Shown one piece after another: positions 8,202-15,651 of a stretch of 64,000 nt of DNA. Both the position numbers and the translations under genes were made by a program. Positions within the stretch are counted from its first letter, which is position 1. Each line of letters begins with the position of its first letter. The DNA is from CAITWD01 sp963727285. GTDB taxonomy: Bacteria > Actinomycetota > Thermoleophilia > Miltoncostaeales > Miltoncostaeaceae. The notes beneath the pieces are model-generated. The model saw only the letters and a list, made by a program, of their open reading frames with translations, was not told where the DNA came from and did not search any database. The stretch is taken from the NCBI GenBank assembly GCA_963727285.1, contig CAVSFF010000009.1, positions 1,054,001 to 1,118,000 of the forward strand, read 5' to 3'.

Positions 8202-9144
8202 GAGACCACCGGTAGCCGGGGACGTCGGCCATCGGGCCGCGTTCGGTCGGCGCCAGCGGACGGTTGGTCATCGCCCACGTGCCGTTGTGCCGCTCGGGAC
8301 GCGCGTAGCCGTTCGTCTCGGCGAGGGCGGGCGGGACGCGACCATCGCGGGCGAGTCGCTGCAGCACGGCATGGTGGATCGCGAACGCCATCTCGCCGAG
8401 CGCCGCGGTGCTCTGGTTGACGTGGGTCCGTTCGCCGAGATCGACCTGGGCCAGCGCGTCACGCCCGGCAAGTTCGAGGATGTCGATGAGCAGCCCGATC
8501 TCCACCGCGTATCCGGTGAAGAACGGCACCCGTTCCAGGAGCGTGCGACGGCCCGCCTGCTCGCCCGCCAGGGGCTGCGCCAGGCCGGCGAGCTCTGGGT
8601 AGAACAGGTTGATCAGGGGGCGGGCGCAGATCTCGGTCACGCGGCCGCCGTCGCCGGAATCGCCCAGCAGGCGACGGTAGATCGCCTTGACGAAGCCGAT
8701 GTCGGGGTCGGTCACCAGGGGGCCGAGCAGGCCCGGGATGTACGCGTGGCGGAACTCGGTGAGATCCGAGTCGACCCAGCACACGATGTCGCCGGACGTG
8801 GCCGCGAGGCTCTTCCACATCGCCTCGCCTTTTCCCTGGGCGCTGCCGCATTCGGGCAGCACTTCGGCGTCCTGGAACACCGTGGCTCCGGCCTCCCGCG
8901 CGATCGACACGGTGTCGTCCTCGGACCGCGAGTCGATCACGACCAGCTCATCGACGAGCGGCACCCGCTCGAGCCATTCGGCCCGGATCCCGTCGACGAT
9001 CGGACCGATCGTCGACGCCACGTTCAGCGCGGGAAGGCAGACGCTGACGGTCGTGCCCGCGGCCCGCTTCGCCTCGAGGAGCGCGTCGGGATCGAAGTCC
9101 GCACCGGAGAAGGTGCGTTCGCGGAGCCATCGGTCATCGGTCAC
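8191..9144 (-). CDS. gpgS: Glucosyl-3-phosphoglycerate synthase
   Basis: A 317-residue GT-A fold retaining glycosyltransferase of family GT81. Visible features: VSVCLPALNVASTIG, DELVVIDSRSEDDT, GSAQGKGEAMWKSL and the metal-binding DSD in IVCWVDSDLTEF, followed by GFVKAIYRR and the loop FFTGYAVEIGLLIDI. The reaction joins glucose from an NDP-glucose donor to 3-phosphoglycerate. The GTG at 9144 is preferred over a longer frame because TATCGT lies 8 nt before it and the family similarity starts there. It forms an operon with the overlapping HAD phosphatase. Confidence 0.92.
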   Translation of the reverse strand: MTDDRWLRERTFSGADFDPDALLEAKRAAGTTVSVCLPALNVASTIGPIVDGIRAEWLERVPLVDELVVIDSRSEDDTVSIAREAGATVFQDAEVLPECGSAQGKGEAMWKSLAATSGDIVCWVDSDLTEFRHAYIPGLLGPLVTDPDIGFVKAIYRRLLGDSGDGGRVTEICARPLINLFYPELAGLAQPLAGEQAGRRTLLERVPFFTGYAVEIGLLIDILELAGRDALAQVDLGERTHVNQSTAALGEMAFAIHHAVLQRLARDGRVPPALAETNGYARPERHNGTWAMTNRPLAPTERGPMADVPGYRWSRVA

Positions 9145-9158
9145 GGGGGCACACGATA
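9145..9158 (-). promoter_or_regulatory. Candidate leaderless promoter of gpgS (-10 TATCGT)
   Basis: On the minus strand TATCGT (9153-9158) is followed by 8 nt and the GTG start of gpgS; no ribosome-binding sequence intervenes. Confidence 0.5.
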
Positions 9159-9233
9159 GTGACCCGCGGCCCCGGCGGCGTCCTGAACCGTCGCAATCGG
9201 CGCCGGCCCCGGGGCGGGTCCGGCGCGCCGGGG

Positions 9234-9923
9234 CTACTCGGCGACAAACTCCTCCGGCGGAACATCGCGCCACACTTTGGCGGGCAGGCCCGCCACCAGG
9301 CGCTTGGCGGGCACGTCGCGGGTGACCAGGGCTCCTGCGGCGACGAACGCCTCCTCGCCGATCTCGATGCCCGGCAGAATCACGACCCCGCCTCCGACGC
9401 GGGCGCCGCGGCGGATGATCGCGCCCAGGATGTGCTCGTGGCGCGCGTCGGTCCGGCCCATGAAGTTGTCATTCGTGGTCGTGACGCACGGAGCGATGAA
9501 GACGTGGTCTTCGAGGGTGGAGTAGGCCGTGATGTAGCTGTTGGACTGAATCTTCGAGAACGCGCCGATGGAGGTGTCGTTTTCGACGCAGACCCCACGT
9601 CCGACGACGACGCCCTCGCCGATCTCGCACCGTTCGCGCACGGACGCGAGGTCGCCGATGATCGCCTTGGGGCCGACGGTACTGCCCGCGTACACGATTG
9701 CGCCGGAGCACACGGCGGCACCGGCACCAAGGGTCAGACCCGGCAGCGGATCGCGACGGGCGGTTGAGCGCGCCGACAGGCGCGGGGCCTTGCCGAGGAC
9801 CACGTTGTCCTGGATCACGCAGCCGTCACCGATGACCGTGTCGTCGTGAATCACGACGTTCGCACCGATCTCGACGTCGGCGCCGATGGTCACGTTGGTG
9901 CCAAGCACCAGGTTCTCTCTCAC
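9234..9923 (-). CDS. Left-handed beta-helix N-acetyltransferase, WbpD-like
   Basis: A 229-residue protein made largely of hexapeptide repeats (GADVEIGANVVIHDD, IGEGVVVGRGVCVEND, GGGVVILPGIEIGEE), the left-handed beta-helix acyltransferase fold. A loop TTTNDNFMGR interrupts the helix, as in WbpD-type enzymes that acetylate UDP-2-acetamido-3-amino-2,3-dideoxy-glucuronate. It overlaps the adjacent oxidoreductase gene by 4 bp. With the dehydrogenase and oxidoreductase upstream it forms three of the steps toward a 2,3-diacetamido uronic acid nucleotide sugar used in surface polysaccharide. The substrate assignment rests on this context. Confidence 0.82.
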   Translation of the reverse strand: MRENLVLGTNVTIGADVEIGANVVIHDDTVIGDGCVIQDNVVLGKAPRLSARSTARRDPLPGLTLGAGAAVCSGAIVYAGSTVGPKAIIGDLASVRERCEIGEGVVVGRGVCVENDTSIGAFSKIQSNSYITAYSTLEDHVFIAPCVTTTNDNFMGRTDARHEHILGAIIRRGARVGGGVVILPGIEIGEEAFVAAGALVTRDVPAKRLVAGLPAKVWRDVPPEEFVAE

Positions 9924-10939
9924 AGGTTCGCCTCCGCGAGTGGGATACCGACGCCGCCCCGGTTCAGGCTCGCCGTCATGGCCTCAAGGACCTCGACGAC
10001 GGTAGCACCGGCATGGCCGTCGGCCAGCGGCCGGCTGCCGTCGGCGATGCAGCGTACGAACTCGTCGCACACCACCCGCAGCGGTTCGACGCCCGGAATC
10101 TTGGGAATGTAGATGTCGCCGCTGCGCACCTGGATGTACTCGCCGTAGGTCTCCGTGCGGGGGATCGGCCCCTTGTCGTACAGCGTGACCTTGCGCTCGG
10201 TCTCCATGTCGTCGAACACGACCATCTTCTCCGCGCCGATCACCGTCATCTTGCGCATCTTGTGCGGGTCCAGCCACGAGAGGTGCAGGTGGCCGAGAAT
10301 CCCCGAGGGGAAGCGGATGCTTCCGAACACCACGTCCTCGACCCCGGGTTGGAGATAGCTCTCGCCGCGTGCCGCGACCTCGACGGGGCGTTCGCCGACG
10401 AGCCACAACAGCACCGAGATGTCGTGGGGCCCGAGGCTCCACAACGCATTCTCGTCGGGACGCACGATCCCGAGGTTTTGACGGTTCCCGTAGAGGTAAT
10501 AGATCTGGCCGAGGTCGCCGGCATCGATCATCTGCTTTACCCGTTGCAGGCCGGGGTGATAGACGAGCAGGTGGTCGACCATGACGACGAGTCCCTCTCG
10601 GTCGCCGATCTGGGCGAGCTCCCGTGCGTCGGACGCCGCGAGCGCCAGGGGCTTCTCGACGAACGTGTGCTTGCCCGCCTCGAGCGCCCGCTTGGCGAGT
10701 GCCGCGTGGGTGGGGACCGATGTGGCGATCACGACCCCGTCGAGGCTGTCGTCCTCGAGCAGGTCGTCGTAGCGGGTGGTGAATCCGGTCGTCGGATATG
10801 CGTCGCGGTGTCTGTCGAGCACGTCCGTGTCGAGGTCGCAGAGCCAGGCGAGTTCGGCATTGGGCATGCGGGCGAAGTTGCGGGCGAGGTTCGGGCCCCA
10901 GTAGTTCATCCCGACGACCCCGAGGCGGACCTTGCTCAT
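9920..10939 (-). CDS. Gfo/Idh/MocA-family oxidoreductase, WbpB-like
   Basis: A 339-residue NAD-dependent oxidoreductase. The Rossmann loop is GVVGMNYWGPNLARNFARM; the catalytic-lysine motif is HTFVEKPLALAA (E-K-P); the C-terminal domain includes WSLGPHDISVLLWLVGE, where His is the probable proton relay. In WbpB-type enzymes the C3 hydroxyl of UDP-N-acetylglucosaminuronate is oxidised. It starts with ATG at 10939, overlapping the dehydrogenase stop by 4 bp, and is followed by the WbpD-like acetyltransferase. Other Gfo/Idh/MocA substrates are possible, but the order A-B-D strongly favours the diacetamido-uronate route. Confidence 0.85.
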   Translation of the reverse strand: MSKVRLGVVGMNYWGPNLARNFARMPNAELAWLCDLDTDVLDRHRDAYPTTGFTTRYDDLLEDDSLDGVVIATSVPTHAALAKRALEAGKHTFVEKPLALAASDARELAQIGDREGLVVMVDHLLVYHPGLQRVKQMIDAGDLGQIYYLYGNRQNLGIVRPDENALWSLGPHDISVLLWLVGERPVEVAARGESYLQPGVEDVVFGSIRFPSGILGHLHLSWLDPHKMRKMTVIGAEKMVVFDDMETERKVTLYDKGPIPRTETYGEYIQVRSGDIYIPKIPGVEPLRVVCDEFVRCIADGSRPLADGHAGATVVEVLEAMTASLNRGGVGIPLAEANL

Positions 10940-12201
10940 AGTCGCCACACGTTCGGGGCGTCCGGCACGGCATGGCGCAGGTCGACGACCAACGGTGCGT
11001 TGGCGACGACCATCCCCCAGTCGATGTCGTCGTGATCGGTGACGACCACCACCACGTCGTGGCCCGCCACGGTTGCCGCCGTCAGGGGCAGGCTCTCGAG
11101 CCCACGCGTCGCCAACGCGTCGACGTAGGCGTCGTGGTAGCTGACGACTCCGCCTTCGGCGGTCAGCAGGTCGATGATTCGCAGCGCCGGGCTTTCCCGG
11201 GTGTCGTTGACGTTCTTCTTGTAGGCGACGCCCATCACGAGCACGCGGCTGCCGTTGAGCGACTGGCGGCGGCTGTTGAGCGCACGGATGACCTTCGAGA
11301 CGCAAAACGCCGGCATCTGCGAGTTGACCTTGCCGGCGAGCTCGATGAACTCGGTGTGGAAGTCGAACTCCCGTGCCTTCCAGGTCAGGTAGAAGGGGTC
11401 GATCGGGATGCAGTGGCCGCCGAGACCGGGTCCCGGGCGGAAGGCCATGTACCCGAACGGCTTCGTCGCGGCGGCATCGATCACGTCCCAGACGTCGATC
11501 GCCATCCGGTCGCACAGCACCGCAAGTTCGTTGACGAGGGCGATGTTGACGCTGCGGAAGATGTTCTCCAGCAGCTTGGTCATCTCCGCGACCTCGGGGG
11601 TGGAGACCTCGACGATCGTGTCCATCGCGAGCCCGTAGATCTCCGCGGCCCGCCGCGTGCACTCCGGGGTCAGGCCCCCGACGATCTTCGGGGTGGTGCG
11701 GGTCGTCCAGTCCACGCGACCGGGATCGACGCGTTCGGGCGAGAACGCCAGCGAGAAGTCACGCCCGGCTCGGAGCCCGGATCGCTCGAGGATCGGCGCG
11801 AGCTCGTCGCGCGTCGTCCCCGGATAGGTCGTGCTCTCGAGGACGACCAGCTGCCCGGGGCGCAGGCGCTGGCTCAGGCTCTCGGCCGCACCGAGCACGG
11901 CGGAGAGATCCGGCTCGCGGTGGCCGTCGAGCGGGGTCGGCAGGCAGATGAGCACCGCCTCGACCTCCCGCACGTCGTCCCAGTTGGTCGTTGCGCGGAT
12001 GAGTCCCGCGGATGTCAGAGGGCGCAGTTGATCGCTGGGGACGTCCTCGATGTAGGACTGTCCGGCATTGATTTGGTCGACCTTCGACTGGATCGCGTCG
12101 AGGCCGAGGACGTGGACTCCGGCTTCGGCAAACGCCGTCGCGAGCGGAAGTCCCACGTAGCCCAAACCGATGACGCCAACCTGCGGCGCAGGAGTGGTCA
12201 A
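10936..12201 (-). CDS. wbpA: UDP-N-acetyl-D-glucosamine 6-dehydrogenase (nucleotide-sugar dehydrogenase)
   Basis: A 421-residue member of the UDP-glucose/UDP-N-acetylglucosamine/ManNAc dehydrogenase family. The NAD loop is GVIGLGYVGLPLATAFAEAG; the central helix has EMTKLLENIFRSVNIALVNELA; the catalytic cysteine is in GPGLGGHCIPIDPFYLTWKA; the C-terminal lid has GVAYKKNVNDTRESPALRI. The sequence GGHCIPIDP is typical of the WbpA/WecC branch. The likely reaction is two-step oxidation of UDP-GlcNAc to the uronate. It begins with TTG at 12201, and that codon lies inside a perfect 16-bp palindrome, suggesting regulation at initiation. Confidence 0.9.
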   Translation of the reverse strand: MTTPAPQVGVIGLGYVGLPLATAFAEAGVHVLGLDAIQSKVDQINAGQSYIEDVPSDQLRPLTSAGLIRATTNWDDVREVEAVLICLPTPLDGHREPDLSAVLGAAESLSQRLRPGQLVVLESTTYPGTTRDELAPILERSGLRAGRDFSLAFSPERVDPGRVDWTTRTTPKIVGGLTPECTRRAAEIYGLAMDTIVEVSTPEVAEMTKLLENIFRSVNIALVNELAVLCDRMAIDVWDVIDAAATKPFGYMAFRPGPGLGGHCIPIDPFYLTWKAREFDFHTEFIELAGKVNSQMPAFCVSKVIRALNSRRQSLNGSRVLVMGVAYKKNVNDTRESPALRIIDLLTAEGGVVSYHDAYVDALATRGLESLPLTAATVAGHDVVVVVTDHDDIDWGMVVANAPLVVDLRHAVPDAPNVWRL

Positions 12202-12214
12202 GTAGGCCTACTTG
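12199..12214. promoter_or_regulatory. Perfect 16-bp palindrome over the wbpA start (candidate operator)
   Basis: CAAGTAGGCCTACTTG reads identically on both strands. It includes the TTG start codon of wbpA and faces the divergent membrane-protein gene. Its symmetry and place suggest a binding site for a dimeric regulator or an RNA hairpin at the initiation codon. Confidence 0.5.
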
Positions 12215-12250
12215 GGTTCGAGAGGGAACGGAACAACACCAATGGCGCGT

Positions 12251-12256
12251 TATCGT
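12251..12256 (+). promoter_or_regulatory. Candidate -10 element TATCGT for the 12.3 kb membrane protein
   Basis: TATCGT would start transcription near 12263, leaving a 30-nt leader that contains AAAGGA (12278-12283) before the GTG at 12293. The opposite strand of the same bases reads TACGAT at 12252-12257, which could serve wbpA, so the two promoters may overlap. Confidence 0.35.
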
Positions 12257-12292
12257 AGACAGTGGCGCCACCGACCGAAAGGATCCCAGCCC

Positions 12293-12892
12293 GTGGGGGA
12301 CAGCGTTCTGGCCGGGCTGCCGCGCCTGGTGCGCATGCGCGACGAGGTTCGGATGCGCGGCGTCGCGGCGTTGGGGATCGGTGCCGCCACGGCGGGCTGG
12401 TGGATGTTGTCATGGCTGCTCGGTGAAGGCGTGCTCGGTGTGCGGTTCGTCCTGGCGGCCGTGGGCATCGGCATCCCGGCGCTGATTGCGGCCACGGTGG
12501 TCAGCCGCCGCCGGCTGCGGGCCGCCGACCGGCTGCATGCGCCGCCACGGAGCGCGGTCTACGAGACGATCGCCGATGCGCGCGAGCGCCGGACGCGGCT
12601 GGCCGGCGTCGTCCTGTTCGGGGTCATCATTCTCATGATCTTTGACCATTTCAGCCACGGCGGCGGGGAGATGGCCGGGATGGTGGCCGGGTTGTTCGTG
12701 CCGTTCGGCGCGGTCGATCTGCGCGAGGCCCAGCGCTGGACCCGCCTCGAGGCCGAGCACCACGACACGCGGCTGTACGTTTTGGTCCCGGCGCACGCCA
12801 TGATGGCCCCGTTCACGCCGAATGCGATCTACGAGCGCCCGCGGACCGACGCTGAGGTCGTTCGGCTCGGATTTCCGGGGTTCGAGGACTAG
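12293..12892 (+). CDS. Small integral membrane protein of unknown function
   Basis: A 199-residue protein that I do not recognise. After a basic N terminus it has two closely spaced hydrophobic helices at about 25-65 (including MRGVAALGIGAATAGWWMLS and FVLAAVGIGIPALIAATVVS), a cytoplasmic-looking basic stretch, and two further helices at about 103-145 (VVLFGVIILMIFDHF and GMVAGLFVPFGAVD). The C-terminal 50 residues are soluble. GTG 12293 is chosen because AAAGGA lies 9 nt upstream; an in-frame ATG at 12242 is a less likely alternative. It diverges from the wbpABD operon and converges with the epimerase gene, overlapping it by 4 bp, so a role in polysaccharide assembly is possible. Confidence 0.6.
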   Translation: MGDSVLAGLPRLVRMRDEVRMRGVAALGIGAATAGWWMLSWLLGEGVLGVRFVLAAVGIGIPALIAATVVSRRRLRAADRLHAPPRSAVYETIADARERRTRLAGVVLFGVIILMIFDHFSHGGGEMAGMVAGLFVPFGAVDLREAQRWTRLEAEHHDTRLYVLVPAHAMMAPFTPNAIYERPRTDAEVVRLGFPGFED

Positions 12893-13965
12893 CCGAGCGC
12901 CACGAACCGCTCGACCAGTTCCGCGATCCGCTCGGACGCATGTCCGTCGCCGTACAGGGCGGGCGCCGAATCGGGGATGCGGGCGCCGGCGAGCGCGGTG
13001 GCGACCAGCATCGGATCCATGCCGGTGAGCGTGTTGAAACCGTTGGCGACGGTCTCGGTCCATTCGGTCGTCTCGCGAAGGGTGACACATGGGATCCGGT
13101 GCAGACAGGCCTCCTTCTGGACGCCACCCGAGTCCGTCACGACCGCCTGCGCCTGCGTCAGCAGCCGGGTGAAGTCGAGGTACCCGACCGGCGGGACGAG
13201 CTGGACCCCGGGGAGCGCGTTCGCGGCGTCCCAGAGGCCTGCGGCCTCCAGCTTCGCCCGGGTTCGGGGGTGCACTGGAAACAGCGCCGGGGCGGGGAGG
13301 GCGGCCAGGACCTCAACGAGGGCGGCAAGAGCGGCCGGCGAGTCGGTGGCGGCCGCGCGGTGCACCGTCACGAGGATGAACGCCCCCGGCGTCAGTCCAT
13401 AGGCGTCCGCGCCCGCTCGGTGGGCCGCGGCGTCGGCAAACAGCAGGGCGGCATCGAGCATGACGTCGCCGGTCATGTGGACGCCGTCGGTGATGCCCTC
13501 CCGGCCAAGATTCGCGACCGCCACCGGCGTCGGGCAGAACAGGAGCTCCGACAGATGGTCGGTCGTCACCCGGTTCTGCTCTTCGGGCATCGTCCGGTCG
13601 AAGGATCGCAGGCCGGCTTCCACGTGCGCGAGCGGGATCCCTGTCTTTCCGGCGCAGAGGGCGCCGGCGAGGGTCGTCGTCGTGTCGCCGTAGACGAGCA
13701 GCACGTCCGGGCGGGAGTCTGCGACCAGCGTCTCGAGCCCGGTCAGCATGCCTGCCAGTTGGCCCAGCGGCGTCCCCTGCCCGATGCCGAGCGCATGGTC
13801 CGGCTCCGGGATGTCGAGCTCGTCGAAGAACAGGTCGGCGAGCTCCGGATCGTAGTGCTGGCCGCTGTGGACGAGGATCTCGGTCCCCCGGCGCCGAAGC
13901 GCACGGGACAGTGGTGCCGCCTTTACGAACTGGGGGCGGTTCCCGACCAGCGACATCACCTGCAC
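12889..13965 (-). CDS. wecB: UDP-N-acetylglucosamine 2-epimerase family (WecB or WbpI type)
   Basis: A 358-residue GT-B fold epimerase. Motifs include VGNRPQFVKAAPLSRAL at the N terminus, VHSGQHYDPELADLFFDEL, VYGDTTTTLAG, HVEAGLRSFDRTMPEEQNR and VTDSGGVQKEACLHRIPCVTLRETTEW, all classical for the family. WecB makes UDP-ManNAc from UDP-GlcNAc. The neighbouring WbpA, WbpB and WbpD-like genes point instead to WbpI, which epimerises UDP-2,3-diacetamido-glucuronate. By eye I cannot separate the two. A GGGAG ribosome site 8 nt upstream supports the GTG at 13965, though GTG 13959 or ATG 13956 are possible. Confidence 0.85.
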   Translation of the reverse strand: MQVMSLVGNRPQFVKAAPLSRALRRRGTEILVHSGQHYDPELADLFFDELDIPEPDHALGIGQGTPLGQLAGMLTGLETLVADSRPDVLLVYGDTTTTLAGALCAGKTGIPLAHVEAGLRSFDRTMPEEQNRVTTDHLSELLFCPTPVAVANLGREGITDGVHMTGDVMLDAALLFADAAAHRAGADAYGLTPGAFILVTVHRAAATDSPAALAALVEVLAALPAPALFPVHPRTRAKLEAAGLWDAANALPGVQLVPPVGYLDFTRLLTQAQAVVTDSGGVQKEACLHRIPCVTLRETTEWTETVANGFNTLTGMDPMLVATALAGARIPDSAPALYGDGHASERIAELVERFVALG

Positions 13966-14047
13966 GCGTTGTTCTCCCTCGTTTGCCGGCGGCGCGCCGG
14001 TCGGTGGCTCATGCGGCCTTCATCCTGCCCGGCGGGCACGACGGCGG

Positions 14048-14839
14048 CTATCCGTGGGGGCGGTCGAACCGCGCGATGCCGATCGCGCGCCCGTCGGCGC
14101 TCCACGCGATGACCGCGCCCTGTACCCGGACGTCACCCTCGGCGGGCTCGAACCGCCCCGGCGCGCCGGTCAGGAACCGGTTGACGATCGTCTCGGTGCG
14201 CACGCCGATGACCGAGTCGTGCGGTCCGGTCATACCGAGGTCGGTCATGTAGGCCGAGCCACGGGACAGGACCCGCGCATCGGCGGTTTGGACGTGCGTG
14301 TGGGTCCCGACCAGCGCCGTGACGCGGCCGTCGAGGTACTGGCCGAGGGCGACCTTCTCGCTGGTCGCCTCGGCGTGAAAGTCCACGAAGATCCGTGGTG
14401 TCTGCCGCGCGGCCTCCGCGACGAGATCGTCGACGATCGCGAACGGGCTCGCCGATGCCTCGAGGAAGACGGCACCCTGCAGATTGATGACCGCGGCATC
14501 CCCGGCCCGTGTCGGCACGACTACCAGTCCTGAGCCGGGGGCGTTGGGCGCGGGAAGGTTGGCGGGCCGCAGTGCGCGCGGATTGGTCCGCAGCACGTCG
14601 TGGTACGCGGTGCGCCGCAGCGTGTGGTTACCGCCGGTCAGGACGTCCGCGCCGGCGGCGAAGAGTTCCTCGGCCTGCCGCGGTGACGTGCCGGTCCCGT
14701 CGGCCGCGTTTTCCGGATTGACGATCACCAGGTCGGGCCGGAACTCGGCGATCAGCCCGGGCAGCTCCGCCAACAGGGCGCGAAGCCCGACCCCGCCGAC
14801 CACATCCCCGACCATGAGGGTGACGAAGACCTCGCTCAC
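14048..14839 (-). CDS. YmdB-like (TIGR00282-type) metallophosphoesterase
   Basis: A 263-residue calcineurin-like phosphoesterase. Metal-ligand motifs in order: MVGDVVGGVG near residue 9, VNPENAADGTG, TGGNHTLRR, FVDFHAEATSEKVAL and GTHTHVQTADARVL. This pattern is that of YmdB proteins, which hydrolyse 2',3'-cyclic nucleotides and in Bacillus affect biofilm and RNA turnover. Family members commonly lie near rny (ribonuclease Y), which is not seen here. The GTG start overlaps the stop of the LytM-like membrane protein by 4 bp, so the two are translated from one message. Confidence 0.88.
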   Translation of the reverse strand: MSEVFVTLMVGDVVGGVGLRALLAELPGLIAEFRPDLVIVNPENAADGTGTSPRQAEELFAAGADVLTGGNHTLRRTAYHDVLRTNPRALRPANLPAPNAPGSGLVVVPTRAGDAAVINLQGAVFLEASASPFAIVDDLVAEAARQTPRIFVDFHAEATSEKVALGQYLDGRVTALVGTHTHVQTADARVLSRGSAYMTDLGMTGPHDSVIGVRTETIVNRFLTGAPGRFEPAEGDVRVQGAVIAWSADGRAIGIARFDRPHG

Positions 14840-15570
14840 GAGGCGTTGGCCACCCGCTGCACCTCGATCGCGACGTGATTGCCGGCGTCGCCCGAGAACT
14901 GCGACATGTCCTGGGTCTCCACCGAGCTGAGATCGATCACGTGGCCGATCGGTGTGGTTCCCGCGATCACGCCTTGGCCCACCGAAGGCGGCCGCGTCCC
15001 CGGCGGGGCGACCAGGTGCGTCACGCTGACGGCCACGTCCGGCGCGCCCTGGGGTGCGATGACCACCCGGTAGCCCTGGACCTGCCCCTGGACGATGTTG
15101 AACGTCACGGCGATGACCTGCCCGTCGACCGGCGAATAGACCACGGTCCCGGCCGCGGCACCGACATCGAGCTCGAGGTCGGGCAGCGCAGAGCCGCTCG
15201 AGCCCTCGTCAAAGCGCCGGAGCGGTCCCGTCGGGGTCAGCTCGACGGCGGCGGGGTCGGGAATCGAGCGGAAGACCACCGCGGTGACGGCTTTCGCATT
15301 GATCGGAAGCGCGATCGGGACCAGGGGCGCTTGGGCCAGCAGCTCGTGCTGGGGCGCGGCATTTACCGGCAGCGGGCTGCTCGGCGACGTCGATGACGAG
15401 GCTGCCGGGGAGGACGTGCCACCGGTGATCCAGAAAAGGACCACAACGATGAGGGCCACTATCACCGCGGAGATCGCCACGGACAGCCCCGCGCGACGGT
15501 TGCGCTTGCGGCGCTGGTGGTTTCGCCATGCCCGCTGGGCCGATTGCGGCTGCCCCGATTGCGTCGACAT
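14836..15570 (-). CDS. Membrane-anchored protein with a degenerate LytM/M23-like domain
   Basis: A 244-residue protein. A basic cytoplasmic tail (RNHQRRKRNRRAG) precedes a transmembrane helix at about 30-50 and a Ser/Pro-rich linker. The C-terminal half looks like the duplicated-hybrid-motif fold of M23 peptidases: VVYSPVDGQVIAV near 140-152, then a final strand GNHVAIEVQRV where active enzymes have HxHFE. The zinc ligands expected for catalysis are missing, so it may bind rather than cut the cell wall; this domain call is by eye. It is translated with the YmdB-like gene and has a leaderless-type start (TAGTGT 8 nt before ATG). Confidence 0.6.
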   Translation of the reverse strand: MSTQSGQPQSAQRAWRNHQRRKRNRRAGLSVAISAVIVALIVVVLFWITGGTSSPAASSSTSPSSPLPVNAAPQHELLAQAPLVPIALPINAKAVTAVVFRSIPDPAAVELTPTGPLRRFDEGSSGSALPDLELDVGAAAGTVVYSPVDGQVIAVTFNIVQGQVQGYRVVIAPQGAPDVAVSVTHLVAPPGTRPPSVGQGVIAGTTPIGHVIDLSSVETQDMSQFSGDAGNHVAIEVQRVANAS

Positions 15571-15584
15571 CGCGAGTGACACTA
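15571..15584 (-). promoter_or_regulatory. Candidate leaderless promoter (-10 TAGTGT)
   Basis: Minus-strand TAGTGT (15579-15584) ends 8 nt before the ATG at 15570. Confidence 0.5.
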
Positions 15585-15636
15585 CCTCAGCCGCTGTCCG
15601 CCCGAACCGGGATGGCCGCTGCGGGAACCGCAGCGG

Positions 15637-15651
15637 TACCATGGCACGCAG
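15637..15651 (+). promoter_or_regulatory. Candidate leaderless promoter (-10 TACCAT)
   Basis: TACCAT at 15637-15642 ends 9 nt before the ATG at 15652; it diverges from the minus-strand element at 15579-15584. Confidence 0.45.
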
